DNA of 64,000 nucleotides, from assembly GCA_034406715.1 (NCBI GenBank), contig CP137872.1:558001-622000 (forward strand), written 5' to 3'. Of the stretch, positions 11,187-22,321 are shown piece by piece. Origin of the DNA: Rhodotorula mucilaginosa (taxonomy: Eukaryota; Basidiomycota; Microbotryomycetes; Sporidiobolales; Sporidiobolaceae). Numbering within the stretch: the first letter of the stretch is position 1; each line of letters opens with the position of its first letter. The notes below the pieces were generated by a model. The model did no database searches, had not been told where the DNA came from, and saw only the letters and a list, made by a program, of their open reading frames with translations. Made by a program: the position numbers and the translations under genes.

Positions 11187-12339
11187 TCAAAAAAAAAAGA
11201 AGAGAAACGCAAAACGAACGAGGAGGACCCCATTGACCGTACCGTCCAAGTCCTTAGAGTGTATAGAAGGCGTCAGTAGCAGCTCTAGAGGCAGCGGTAG
11301 CGTCAGAGGAAGACGCACGGGGTTGTTGGTGACCTGGGCGTATTTTCCCCACACGACCTTTCCTCCTGCGGTAACGAGACCAAGCTCCGACACGTTCACT
11401 TCGATAACGGTACCCTTGGTGATGACGCCGAGCTGGGTGTACATAGGCGACTGCGGGTTCTTCTTGACGCCGATGATCGGAAGCTGGAAAGTCGCCTTGA
11501 GTTCGGCTGCGGAGAGGAAGGGGGTCAATCACCGCAATTGCCGCATATAGAGCACAGTGACAAGAAGCTTACGGTGCGTGATGTTGGCCTTCTTGACACG
11601 GAGAGCGGAAGGACGGATGAAACGCTCGAGTTTGGGCGGTTTCCGGGTAAAGTCCTAAAATCGCTACACGGGATCAGCCCAGGGCTCTTCTAGGTATAGC
11701 GGAAAGGGACGGAAAACCCACCTCTCCGACAAAGGTGGCCTTGGTAACCATGCGCTTCCATCCCTTGCGCTTGCTCTTTCCGGTCTTGAGGACCTTGAAC
11801 ATCTCGTCCTCGGCGATACCTCGGACCTTGGGCAGCGGGACGGCAAACTTGCCGGCCTTTTCCTTGCGCTTCTGCTTGATCGCCGACGAGAGCGCCTTGG
11901 CGTCGTTCTGGCCCTCGCGGTCGAGCAAGTAGGTCGGCAGGGCACCTTCGGGGAGGGCCGAGGCGTCCTTGGTCTTGACGTCGCGCTCCTCGTGGGCCTT
12001 GATCGTCTTCTTCATGGCGACCTTTTCGGCGTATCGGCGAGCGTGCATCATCTTGGCCTTGTGGCCGTGGAGAGTCTGCGCCATCTGCGACTGCTTGTGC
12101 ACTTCACGAGCGGCGCGCTTGCGCTTGCGCTCCTCGTGGTCGAATTGCCGACCATTTCGCTGCAAGTCACAGTCAAGTTAGCAATCGTGACTCTTCTCGG
12201 TGGATAGAGAAGGGCAGCGCCGGGCAGAGTAAGCTGTGAAAGTGATCGCGAACGCACTCGGATCGACTCTTCGATGTACTCGTTCTGGGGCCTGTCGTCG
12301 AGAATCCGGGAAGAGTCAGCGAGAGTCGGCCAAACACAT
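11187..12339 (-). CDS. NSA2: Ribosome biogenesis protein NSA2 (60S pre-ribosome factor)
   Basis: Six exons (12338-12339, 12258-12291, 11722-12159, 11573-11654, 11319-11506, 11187-11252) sum to exactly 270 codons, giving 269 residues. The spliced N-terminus [19 protein letters not shown] and the basic [13 protein letters not shown] block match NSA2. The C-terminal half ([50 protein letters not shown]) is the diagnostic S8e-like barrel. In the family, the protein joins nucleolar pre-60S particles and is needed for 27S rRNA processing. Two oddities are clear. The start codon is split by a 46-nt intron between AT and G. The protein also runs nine residues (RFAFLFFFF) past the usual VLLV end, into a T-rich tract. 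Confidence 0.95.
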
Positions 12340-12690
12340 GACAAACCTCACCCAACTCACATTGTGTGTTATGGGAAAGTGGCGGAACGAGGTTGACAGA
12401 GAGGGGTGGGGTCAAGCTCGCGATTGCGGTAGACGAGAGATGCGGTTCAACGACGGGCGGAACAGCGACGGGTCGATAGAGCAATCTAGACCGAGTACAG
12501 TTCAGTCTCGGGGCAGTCGTGTAGCGTGTGAGCGAGGCGAAACGGCGTCGAGGCTCAGCTCGAGCAACTCCTCGCCGCGATGAAAAATTTTCTCTTTTCG
12601 AGATTGCTTCAACGCAAGACGAGTCCCCTCTCGCCGACACGCCCTCAAGCGACCAAGTCTCGGGACAGCAGCTGATCCAGCGCGAGAGAG
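12340..12690. promoter_or_regulatory. Shared divergent promoter of NSA2 and MRP10
   Basis: 351 bp separate the start codons of two ribosome-related genes, one cytosolic biogenesis factor and one mitoribosomal protein. A bidirectional promoter is the simplest reading. I cannot name specific factor sites. Confidence 0.45.
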
Positions 12691-13085
12691 ATGCACATCC
12701 AAAAGGTACGTGTTGCTGCTATCCCGGGAGTCGCTCTTCGCTGACACTCGCGCTCCCCCTCCGCTCGCTCCCTCTTGCTCCGAGCAGCTCAAGGTCAAGC
12801 CCCGCAAGACGGCCCACGTCCAGCCGTGCGCTCTCGAGCTCACCAACATGCTCAGCTGCTGGGCCAGCTCGGGCGACCTCGCGAGCTCGACCGCCTGCCG
12901 GGACGCCGCCGCTCGGCTGCAAGAATGCATGCGCAAACCGGTCCGTATTCCCCTCTGCGCGCGTACCTGGCCGGACGTTCCCGCACTGACACGTTAAAAC
13001 TCTTGAACCCGAGCAGCAACTCAAGGGCAAGCCGCGAGTGTCGTCGATCAACTACCTCCTCGCGCGGACAAACGCTCAGCGATGA
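12691..13085 (+). CDS. MRP10: Mitochondrial small ribosomal subunit protein MRP10 (mS37), CHCH family
   Basis: Three exons (12691-12705, 12788-12940, 13017-13085) encode 78 residues. The first exon is only 15 nt (MHIQK). The twin Cys pairs of a CHCH fold are visible: the Cys in VQPCALELTNMLSCW and the Cys in STACRDAAARLQECM. The C-terminus KPRVSSINYLLAR is typical of Mrp10 and makes this more specific than a generic CHCH protein. In yeast the protein is oxidised by Mia40 in the intermembrane space before reaching the mitoribosome. It has no cleavable presequence here, in line with that route. Confidence 0.9.
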
Positions 13086-13464
13086 GGTTACGCCAACTCT
13101 TCCCACCGGTCCTTCCTCTCCTGTCGTATCCACACATTGTTGTATCACAGTCCCTCCCGCACGACCCCCCTCCGCACCTTCGCAGCACGCACTCGATGGC
13201 CAAGCTCGCAATCGAAACCACATCGTTACTACCCTGTTATCGGTCTACGTCGAAAACGGGCGGTCAGGCTTGAAGGCGCCGAGAGTGCCGTATTCTGACA
13301 ACTGTACAGATCGGACCTCCGGCACGGGCATGGGCATCATTGTGACAAACCGGTGAAACGGCAAGAATCTCTACAGGTTCCGTGGGGCAAGAAATATCTA
13401 CAGGATCTCTTCGAGACAAGGGACGACGCCTCTCCTTCACACCCAGACTCGGTTCAAGCATCCG
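13086..13464. other. Intergenic, convergent 3' ends
   Basis: These 379 bp lie between MRP10 (+) and the MYND protein (-). I see nothing in it beyond expected 3' UTR sequence. Confidence 0.5.
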
Positions 13465-14523
13465 TCAAGCAACAAAACATTCATCGAGGCGACACTCATC
13501 GGCGCACGGGGATGGGGCATTCCCATCCAGGTGCGCCTGGAGTTCCGGGTCCGGCTTGCTGTCGTTGACATAGACGACTTTCGCAAATGCGGCATACTCG
13601 CCATCTTGAGTGTCCTTGAGAAAGCTGACAAAGGCGGTGAGCGCAGCGTTGGACTCGAGCGTGGCCTTGAGGCCGCCTGGGATGCGTGCGAGCTCCTTGA
13701 GCGGAATGAAATCGCTGTTGCCTCCCGATGCGGTCCGGCTAAAACGGAGGGCTGCGACTTGCATCGGCATTGGCGCCACGATGTGATGGCACAAGCGCGA
13801 GTGCCATACAGAGTCCAGGGCGACCGGCGGGGCATCTTGCGTCAGTTGGTCGTACTTTGCCGTCATGTGCTCGACCAGATGTTCGACCGGGTGGTCGCGT
13901 CCGGTAGTGTAGGCCTTGCCATACCAGTCCCAACTGAGGAGACGCAGTTTGCGGATGAGGGACGCGGTTCTCTGCGAGTCCGGCGCCTGCTCACGTTCCG
14001 GCGCAAGGGAGCCTTCCTGGCCGACGAGCGACTGGATCTTTTCCTGTTCAGCGGCGGGAGGTTCCGAATCAATGCCTTTACGCTCACTTAGTCCGCAGAG
14101 CGAGGAAGCGACTTCGGCCCACCTTCAGGTCGGGCTCGCTGGCGTTCTGAGCCTCGAGTGCGGCGCGCATCTTTTCTTGCAAGACGCGTAGCTCGGGCGT
14201 GTTCGCCGGCTCACGCAGGCGGTCGAGCAGGACGTCGGCTTCTTCTTGCGAGTAGACAGGCAGGCGGAAAGGGTGGGCACGCTCGCCGCAGACCAAGCGG
14301 TGGTAGGGCCAGACCTGCACGGTGCCCGACGAAAGGACGTCAGCGCGACATGCTGAGTAGGGCATCCGGAGACAACTTGCACGGCAGACGGGCTCACCAG
14401 TCTCTGATGCGCACGCGAGCAGAAGGACAGGTCGATTCCGCCCTTGCTCGCGCAGGTGGAACAGCGCAGCGTGCTCGACTTGCCGCAAGCGAGGCACTTG
14501 CCACCTCCTTCGTGGGAAGACAT
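13465..14523 (-). CDS. MYND-type zinc finger protein
   Basis: Three exons (14398-14523, 14123-14314, 13465-14043) give 298 residues with phase-0 introns throughout. Residues 10-50 form a MYND finger: CLAC, then CSTC, then FCSRAHQRL, and after the first intron WPYHRLVCG completes the zinc ligands. The finger is split by the first intron between its two halves. The C-terminal 190 residues show no second domain I can name; they include WDWYGKAYTTGRDHPVEHL and end with a short Cys-containing tail. MYND fingers usually bind proline-rich peptides, and there is no SET domain here, so it is not a Smyd-type methyltransferase. Start ATG at 14523 is the first ATG in frame. Confidence 0.75.
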
Positions 14524-14996
14524 AGATCGGACGAGCTTCTTGCGGTGGAGTCGGGCCCGGAATTCCAAAGCGCAGGCAGTCGGAATAGGCGGGCTAGAGT
14601 CGGTCGGCTGAAGGTCCGGGTAGAGTCAGCAGTTGAAACTGTCGGCGAGGGCAAGGTCACGGCCGTCGATGAAGGCGCCGCGGCTCGTGAGCACGACCAG
14701 CTTACTCGTGCGCGTCTCCGGAAGGGACGCGGGGATAGCGCTGGTGAGTGAGTGTGGGTCCGAAGGTCGGCCGGGGCTGCGCTGCTGTGTTGGGTGAAGA
14801 GGAGCGTGCTCAGCGCGCGAGGAGAGGGGAAGCGTCACCGGTTTCGAGCTGCGAAGCATACCCACGGGCCGCACGCAGAATCCAAGCCCATCACTGAGAT
14901 CATCACGAGCTTTACGATATACTCAGTGTGGGCTGCTAGCGCGTCCGACTGCCGGGAGAAGAAAGACTCCGCTCCGACATAAAGCAGTCCGCCTAA
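14524..14996. other. Intergenic between tandem minus-strand genes
   Basis: 473 bp separate the stop of the APC5-like gene from the start of the MYND gene. It should carry the promoter of the latter. No gene is supported. Confidence 0.5.
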
Positions 14997-17900
14997 TCAC
15001 TGCACGCTCGTCTCGACAGCTTCGACAATCAAGTCTACCACCTGCTTGATCCTGCCAAACCGTGCCATCGTGCCGGCCTCCTCTGGCGGTGCCGTGCTAT
15101 CGCTACGCAACCCGCTCAGCACTGCATCGCACCGCCGGTCGTACTCGTCCGCCTGGCTTCGCCAATGTGCCGCCTCCTCGGCTCGAAAGGCGCGCTCGTA
15201 CGGTGCCGAAACGTCCGACATGACGTTGGCTGAGGGAGAAGTCGTCGATGGTTCGTTGGGCTCCAGGCCGGCGTACAAGTGGTCGCAAAGGGCGGCCAAG
15301 AAAGAGTAGTTGCGAGCAGCCAGCTCGGGCAGAGACAGCCGCTCATAGTCTGCGTAAATCGGTAAGAGCGAGTGTCAGTTCCCCGCTGGTCGCAGAACAA
15401 CATCCGATAAGTCCGCAGCAACGATGCCGACTCGGAATCATGCCGCATCGAAGGGGGACTGACTTTGTGTGATCGCGTCGAGAGTGGCGATGATGGGCGG
15501 CAAAAGATCGTCTGTTTGTAGGACACGAGGGTCAGCAAACCTGACGGGCGTAGGGAGCCCGTGCGACGAGCAACCGGTGGCGCTGCTCGAATCGCTAGCC
15601 TGCCCAAGGCCTGCCCGCAAGGATACCGACTCACCTCGAGCCGAGCAAGCCGTAATCTCGAGCTTGGCCTTCGCCTCTCTCGCCCGCGTCAAGAGCTCCC
15701 CCTCTTGCACCTGCCCGCCATCGACTGAATCGCCTCCGCCTTGATCCAGCGCCAACAACGCCGCCCATGCGCTCTCGAGCTCCGACAAGCTCCGTTCGGC
15801 ATCGAGGGCAGCGGGATGACCGGCCGCTTTGACGCGCAGTTGGCTGATTGCGATCAGCGTGGCGAGGCGAGAGGGTTCGTCGAGCCTGAGGTCGGCGAGG
15901 TGGTGTGCCGTCGCGCTGCGCGTGAGCAGGGTATAGACGGCTTCGGTCTGTCGAGAGTCAGAGAGTTGGCGATGTGAGCGTCCAAACGAGGAAATGGGGG
16001 AAAGCAAGGAACGCGACGACACACCTCAGACTCGATGTCGACCGAGAACGGAATGCACGTCCGTTGAACCGCATGATCTCCCGAAAGGTATACCGACAGC
16101 CGCTTCACACCAATGCTGTCGCACCTGCCAGTGACGGTCAATAGCAGTACCACCATCCTGTGGTGCTGACTCCTCTTTCGCTTCCTTGGCAAGGATCTGC
16201 AGAACTCACCTGCGCCGCGCCCGGTCCATCTCCGTCTCGACGACGAGTTCCCGCCAGACGCGCACCGCTCGCCTCCCCATATCGATGCGCTTCTCCCGTG
16301 TATCGACAGCGCCAAACAAGACCCGTAAAGCTTCGTCGTACTGATTAAGTGCGGCGAGCTGAGACAAGTTCACCACGGAAAGAAGGAAGGGCGATCAGCG
16401 CATGCTTTTCGAGTGCCACGGCCTCATGAACGCGCTCGACCACTTACACGGCGAGCCTGGCGCGCGAGAATCGAGAGACGGATATCCCATGCTGGATAGA
16501 CAGGATCAACTGCTTCCAGCGCAAGTTCTTCATGCACCTGCGCGAGCGGCGCGATGCCTGCCCAATGTTGCCGGTTTGTCAGCTGCGTGCAAAACAGGCA
16601 GGTTCCGAGAACTCCTCAAGACTGACCAATCGTCTCCCAGATCCCCGCAGCCGCAGCGTGCCATTTCGCGTCCCATTCCGGATCGGGCATCTCCCCCTTG
16701 AGCGCCTTGTCCTTCCGATCCGCCGCGTCGACCTCGCCGGGCTTGGGCGCCGGAGGCGGATGGGGGAACAGCGTTCGGCGGTAGTGTGCATGAGCGGCGT
16801 AGAGCGGCGGGAAAAGCGCAGGGAGCGCTTGGTCGCCCTGGGGAACGGAGCGAGCGGGAAGATTGTCAGCCAGAATGAGCGGAAGAGGACTCTTGTGCTT
16901 GTGCGAGAAGGACATACCGTTTCTCGCTGCCTCTCGACATCCCACAGCAAGTCATGTGGCGATTGTGTCTCTGTGCGGACTTTGCTGCCCGATTCCGATG
17001 GCCGCGGATTCGGCGCCACCGAGTTGAGGCGTCTCGCCAGACTGAGGAAGGTGGTATAGGCAGCATGAGACCGGGTTCCGTTCAAATGATGTAGAAAATG
17101 ACACGCTTGACGCACCTCCGACATGCTGAGAGGCAAGCGACATCTCCGACCATTCGAGCGATCCGAGTCGCTTCGTCGAGCGCCTGTGAATGAGGTCGTT
17201 TTTTCTCAGACTCTCTCGCACGCAGTTCACCGCAAAAGAGAGTCAAGGAATCGTTCCGGTGCCTCACTCACCTGTCTAGATGCGCCGTACCCTTCGTCTT
17301 CGTACTCGAGCAGAGCGAGGTGCAGTAATGCTTCTTGCGACGTCCGACTGTACGCGCGTGTCACTCTACTGGTCAGCACACGTTCGGAGCTCAAGCGTGG
17401 AGAGACAAAACTCACGTGGACTCGGGATCGGTGGTCGAGTTCGGAAAGGCTCGGACGAGTTCTCGAGCCTGATGGTAGTCCTGACGAGCGCGGGCCCGGC
17501 TGTAGCTGTGCGTTTCGCCGAAAACGTCAAGCTATGAGAGATGATGCGCCTTGCGCCGTCTAGCAAGAGCTCGAAAGGTTCCACGCACGCAAACTCTGGC
17601 GACGAGTCGTGCTCCTCGACAGCTCTCCGTTTCCCTCGCTTCTCGCCGTCGATCCAGCGCTCAAAGCTGATCCACCAGTCTTGCAGCTCGTCGAGGTCCA
17701 TCCGACTCAGGGTCAAGTAGTTGCGACGGACAAAGAGTCCGAGAGGGGATGAGCGCAAGAGCGGTTGTGGCTGGGACGAGATGGTCAACTGTTTCCTCGG
17801 GGACAATGATTCAGCTGGGCCTTTTTCGAGGTAGTTCTCGTAAGGATAGATGATCGCACCTCGTCGTCTTCTGACCAGGCCACAAAGGACTTGAACTCTA

Positions 17901-18472
17901 GTGTTTCGAGGACACACGGATCAGTTCTCCGACAGCGTTTGGCAGCGGGAAGAGAGCCCTGTGCGCACCTTCGACGACCCAAGTGAGCGCTTCATCCAGG
18001 CCTCGTTCGGCGAGTTCCAGGATCTTGCGACCGAATTGATCAGCAGTTGCGCTTCGCAACAGCGCAAGAGACAGTAGCTCACGGCGGTTTGAAAGGAGTT
18101 GACCTGATCCAACAGAGAATCCGGCGCGTCTCTGTCGTCTGGACCTCTTGCCCGATCGAGCCAACCCTTGAGACTGGCGGGGGCGTCGTTCCCTTCAATC
18201 GTGCATTCCAACGCGAGTGCGAGCCACCTGTCCAAGTTCTCGAGCGAGGATCGATCCTCGGTCGCCGAGTGGGGTGCGGCAGCCTGAGACGAGTTGAGCG
18301 AAGCGAGTGCGACGTGCCGAATCAGGACGAGCGCCGCGAGCGCTGCGGGATGTGGTCGCTGTCCCTTTTTGAGCATAGCGAGCGAGTCGGGCGCCTCCCG
18401 CCGAGCCGAGATCTGAATGCCGAATGGCTGACGACAAGAGACGATGGCGACCCTCGACTCTCGCTCAACCAT
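14997..18472 (-). CDS. APC5: Anaphase-promoting complex subunit 5-like TPR protein
   Basis: This is a long gene of many short exons. Residues near the start (PHPAALAALVLIRHVALASL) fit the N-terminal helix of APC5. The segment at about 17535-17790 contains LGLFVRRNYLTLSRMDLDEL, which resembles the conserved Apc5 domain. About 17110-17345 contains LLHLALLEYEDEGYGASRQALDE followed by ARMVGDVACLSACRR, a TPR-like pair typical of the family. Further helical repeats run to the end, where FGRIKQVVDLIVEAVETSVQ precedes TGA. Apc5 is a scaffold subunit of the APC/C ubiquitin ligase that targets securin and cyclins. The exon map was only partly resolved by eye. The identification rests on these segments and is less certain than for neighbours. 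Confidence 0.68.
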
Positions 18473-18528
18473 CACCCACCGAGACGCTCAAACTCCGCCA
18501 GCTAGAACAAGGGACGAGCAAAAGAACT
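18473..18528. promoter_or_regulatory. Very short divergent promoter (56 bp between start codons)
   Basis: Only 56 bp separate ATG of the APC5-like gene (-) from ATG of the FAM210-like gene (+). Either each transcript starts inside the other gene or one of the two starts lies further downstream than I placed it (an in-frame ATG in LAMLKKGQR is an alternative for APC5). Confidence 0.5.
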
Positions 18529-19386
18529 ATGCTGAAAGCGCCTGTACTCCGATCCGCTCTCGCACGAGCACCGCCGTCTCCCTCGCCTGCCGTCGTTCGA
18601 ACTTTTTCGTCGTCGGCGTCGGCGTCGGTCTGGCGACTCGGACCAGCTGCCGCCCAGCATCCAGTTCAATGGGCTGCCTATGCCGCGAACAGGAATGCCA
18701 GAATAGCCGCAAGTCCGCGAGCGCGCAACTTCTGGTCGTCCTCTTCATCATCATCATTATCCGCCAACGATTCGTCGTCCGGGAGATCACAACAACAACA
18801 GCAGCAGAACAAGGAGCAGGAACAAGGTTCCGCCGAGTCGGAAGACCCGCAAAAGATTCCGTTGACGCAAAAAGTCAAGTACCTGTTCCGAAAGTACGGC
18901 TGGACGACCCTCGTCGTGTACCTCGGCCTCTCGGCCGTCGACTTTGGCCTGTGCTTCCTCGTAATCTACTCGGTCGGGGCCGACCGCGTCCGAAGTGCCG
19001 AAGACTGGGTCCTCGACAAGTTGCACTGGAAGCGGAGGAGTGACGACAAGGACAAGGCGGAAGGAGGAGGAGGGGGAGGGAACCGGGTCCAGCGCGCCGT
19101 CGAAGGGTTGCAGCAACGCGCGCACGACTACCACGCGAAACATGTCTCGGGTCCCGAAGCGCACCCTTCCCCCGCCGCGGCGGACGCGATCGCGCACGGA
19201 GCTTCGACGACCCAAGTCGTCCGCGCCGAGCAGGAAACGGGGCAGAAGAAGAGCAAGTACGGCACGATCGCGACGACGGCGGTCCTCGCGTATGCGATTC
19301 ACAAGACTTTGTTCTTGCCGGTCCGGGTCGGGATCACGGTCGCCATCACGCCCAAGGTGGTTCGGATGTTGCAAGGCTGGGGGTGA
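18529..19386 (+). CDS. DUF1279/FAM210-family mitochondrial membrane protein (Nat2-like)
   Basis: One uninterrupted exon encodes 285 residues. The first ~40 residues are rich in Ala, Arg and Ser without acids, as in a mitochondrial presequence. After a Ser-rich and poly-Gln linker (QQQQQQ near residue 88) comes the DUF1279 core: LTQKVKYLFRKYGWTTLVVYL, then LSAVDFGLCFLVIYSVGAD, and at the C-terminus YAIHKTLFLPVRVGITVAITP. Two hydrophobic helices flank a Gly/Lys-rich variable loop. In the family, FAM210A/B and yeast Nat2 are inner-membrane proteins; the acetyltransferase name given to yeast Nat2 is doubtful, so I keep the neutral call. It is one of the few intronless genes in the window. Confidence 0.85.
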   Translation: MLKAPVLRSALARAPPSPSPAVVRTFSSSASASVWRLGPAAAQHPVQWAAYAANRNARIAASPRARNFWSSSSSSSLSANDSSSGRSQQQQQQNKEQEQGSAESEDPQKIPLTQKVKYLFRKYGWTTLVVYLGLSAVDFGLCFLVIYSVGADRVRSAEDWVLDKLHWKRRSDDKDKAEGGGGGGNRVQRAVEGLQQRAHDYHAKHVSGPEAHPSPAAADAIAHGASTTQVVRAEQETGQKKSKYGTIATTAVLAYAIHKTLFLPVRVGITVAITPKVVRMLQGWG

Positions 19387-19648
19387 GCGGCGCGGCTCCT
19401 TTCTGATTTCGATCTCTCTCACCCGGAGCAGGAACACTGACATTTCCGCCGCGGCGCACGCAGATGGAAGGTCGGAATGGCAGCCGGTGCGCCACCGACA
19501 GCAGCAGCAGCCGCCGCCACCGCCGCTGCCGGAACTGCCTCGGGGGGAAGTGCTGCTCCGTAGGGATGCCCGCAAACGCGACCTCGTCTCCCATTCAATC
19601 GCAAGAGGAGAACCGCCTGGAGAGTATGTTATTCAGAGACGTCCCTCG

Positions 19649-20389
19649 CTACGCCGCCGCGAGCAGTTTCTCGACGGCTCTTCTGAACGACGGGTTGTCG
19701 ATCCCCTTGCCGCTCTTTTGCGAGTCGAGGCTCGCGAGCGGGTTCCGGACGATGTACTCGTTGAACGGTCCGGTGTAGATTTGTCGGAGTAGAGGGCGAC
19801 AGGAGCCGGCTTGGGGCGAAGTGAGGAGGACAAAGTGGTATGACGAGGGGGTGGCGAGGTAGTGCAGTTTGTATGCCGAGGTGGTCAACGCCTGGAAGGA
19901 CTCGTCCGGCCTTGTCGAGAGTTTCGAGACCATGTTGCGGAGACTGAAGACGACGCCGTAGACGAGCTTGGCCTCTTCGTCGAACGCTAACCGTCCGGGA
20001 CTCGCTCGCCGCGTCGGATCTGCTGCTGTCGCCGTTGTTGTTGAGGGGGCGAGGGTCGCCGTATCTGGCACATTGTATCCTCCTCCTCCGCCGCTGCTAT
20101 TTCTGGGGTCTTGGATCGCCATATCTCGGCTCTGTGGAGACGGCTGTGGCTGCGGTGCGCGAGGTGCAGGCGGGAGGACTTTGGGGAGGGTGGAAGGCCC
20201 TGCGACGGGCGGTGGTCGCTGATCGAGGTCGGTGTAGAAGCAGCATGTGCAATGACGATCGTAGATGTACAGCCTGTGCGTCCCGACACATCTCCGTGGT
20301 CAACACACGGGCCAGGTCGAGCGGGTCCGAGAGTGGGGAGAACTGGAACCGGGACTCGACGACAGAGGGACGCACCCGTAGACGGTCAT
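19649..20389 (-). CDS. BET5: TRAPP complex subunit 1 (BET5/TRAPPC1), longin fold
   Basis: Two exons (20376-20389 and 19649-20273) encode 212 residues. The first coding exon is 14 nt and joins to give MTVYGLYIYDRHCTCCFYTD, the canonical start of TRAPPC1. The core continues with EEAKLVYGVVFSLRNMVSKL, YKLHYLATPSSYHFVLLTSP and LRQIYTGPFNEYIVRNPL, all diagnostic. Bet5 is about 159 residues in yeast; the excess here is a 70-residue Pro/Gly/Thr-rich insertion between the first strands and the rest of the longin fold, a position where other fungi also carry loops. TRAPP acts as a GEF for Ypt1/Rab1 at the Golgi. Confidence 0.93.
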
Positions 20390-20552
20390 GATTCACTTGG
20401 TCAGTCGCAAGCAATGCCCTTACGGCGATCCTCCGGCGGATCTTGCGGGTGGGGCGCGAGGATGACCAGCCGCGGCTGAGGTGGAAGTTGGCCGGATCGA
20501 GTCGTCCGTCCTTCTCGTTCCCACGTTCCAGTCGAGACGCCCGACTGCAGCC
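20390..20552. promoter_or_regulatory. Shared divergent promoter of BET5 and CBR1
   Basis: 163 bp separate two divergent start codons. I can see no element I would name, only the short distance. Confidence 0.45.
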
Positions 20553-21840
<1,288 letters not shown>

Positions 21841-22321
21841 ATCTCAAGGACCCCGAAGGGGGAAAAAGAAAAAAAAAAAGAGTCCGCTGCGTCGCGACGG
21901 ATCGAGGCCGTCTCGGAGCTTGCGGATCAGGATTGGGTTCGAGCGCCGAGTTGAGCTCGGGAACTTGTCATTGGTTCTTTCAGTCACGTAGAAAAGGAAG
22001 TGCAATCATTCGCTGATCAGGAAAGCACACGTCGACACTTGTCGGCGGCGGGCGCGAGGTTGGCGAGGTAACAAAACGAGGTGGTCCGATCGGCCTGAAA
22101 GATCTTCCGCTACGTAAGAGTCGAGGGCCTCCTCTCAGCCCGCTCGGAGCGCTTGATCTGTATGAGAGTCCGCTTGATATAGTGCGCGCGAAATGAGGCA
22201 TGTTGTCGGAGTTTCGCGGAGGCAACGGAGGTGTCGACAAAGCCGGTGAGGACTCGCGCGCTCCCCCCGGTCTCGTCCAACGGAGACTCCAACAGCTTGC
22301 TGTGCCAGAGTAGACGGAGCC
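21841..22321. promoter_or_regulatory. Tandem intergenic region upstream of the NIMA-family kinase
   Basis: 481 bp hold the 3' UTR of CBR1, with an A-rich run near 21868-21880, and the promoter of the kinase gene. No gene is supported. Confidence 0.5.

Noticed and set aside
10454-11233. Overlapping open frames on both strands in the 10-11 kb gap
   Set aside because: Composition is random-like, no splice pattern, and they lie between two convergent 3' ends.
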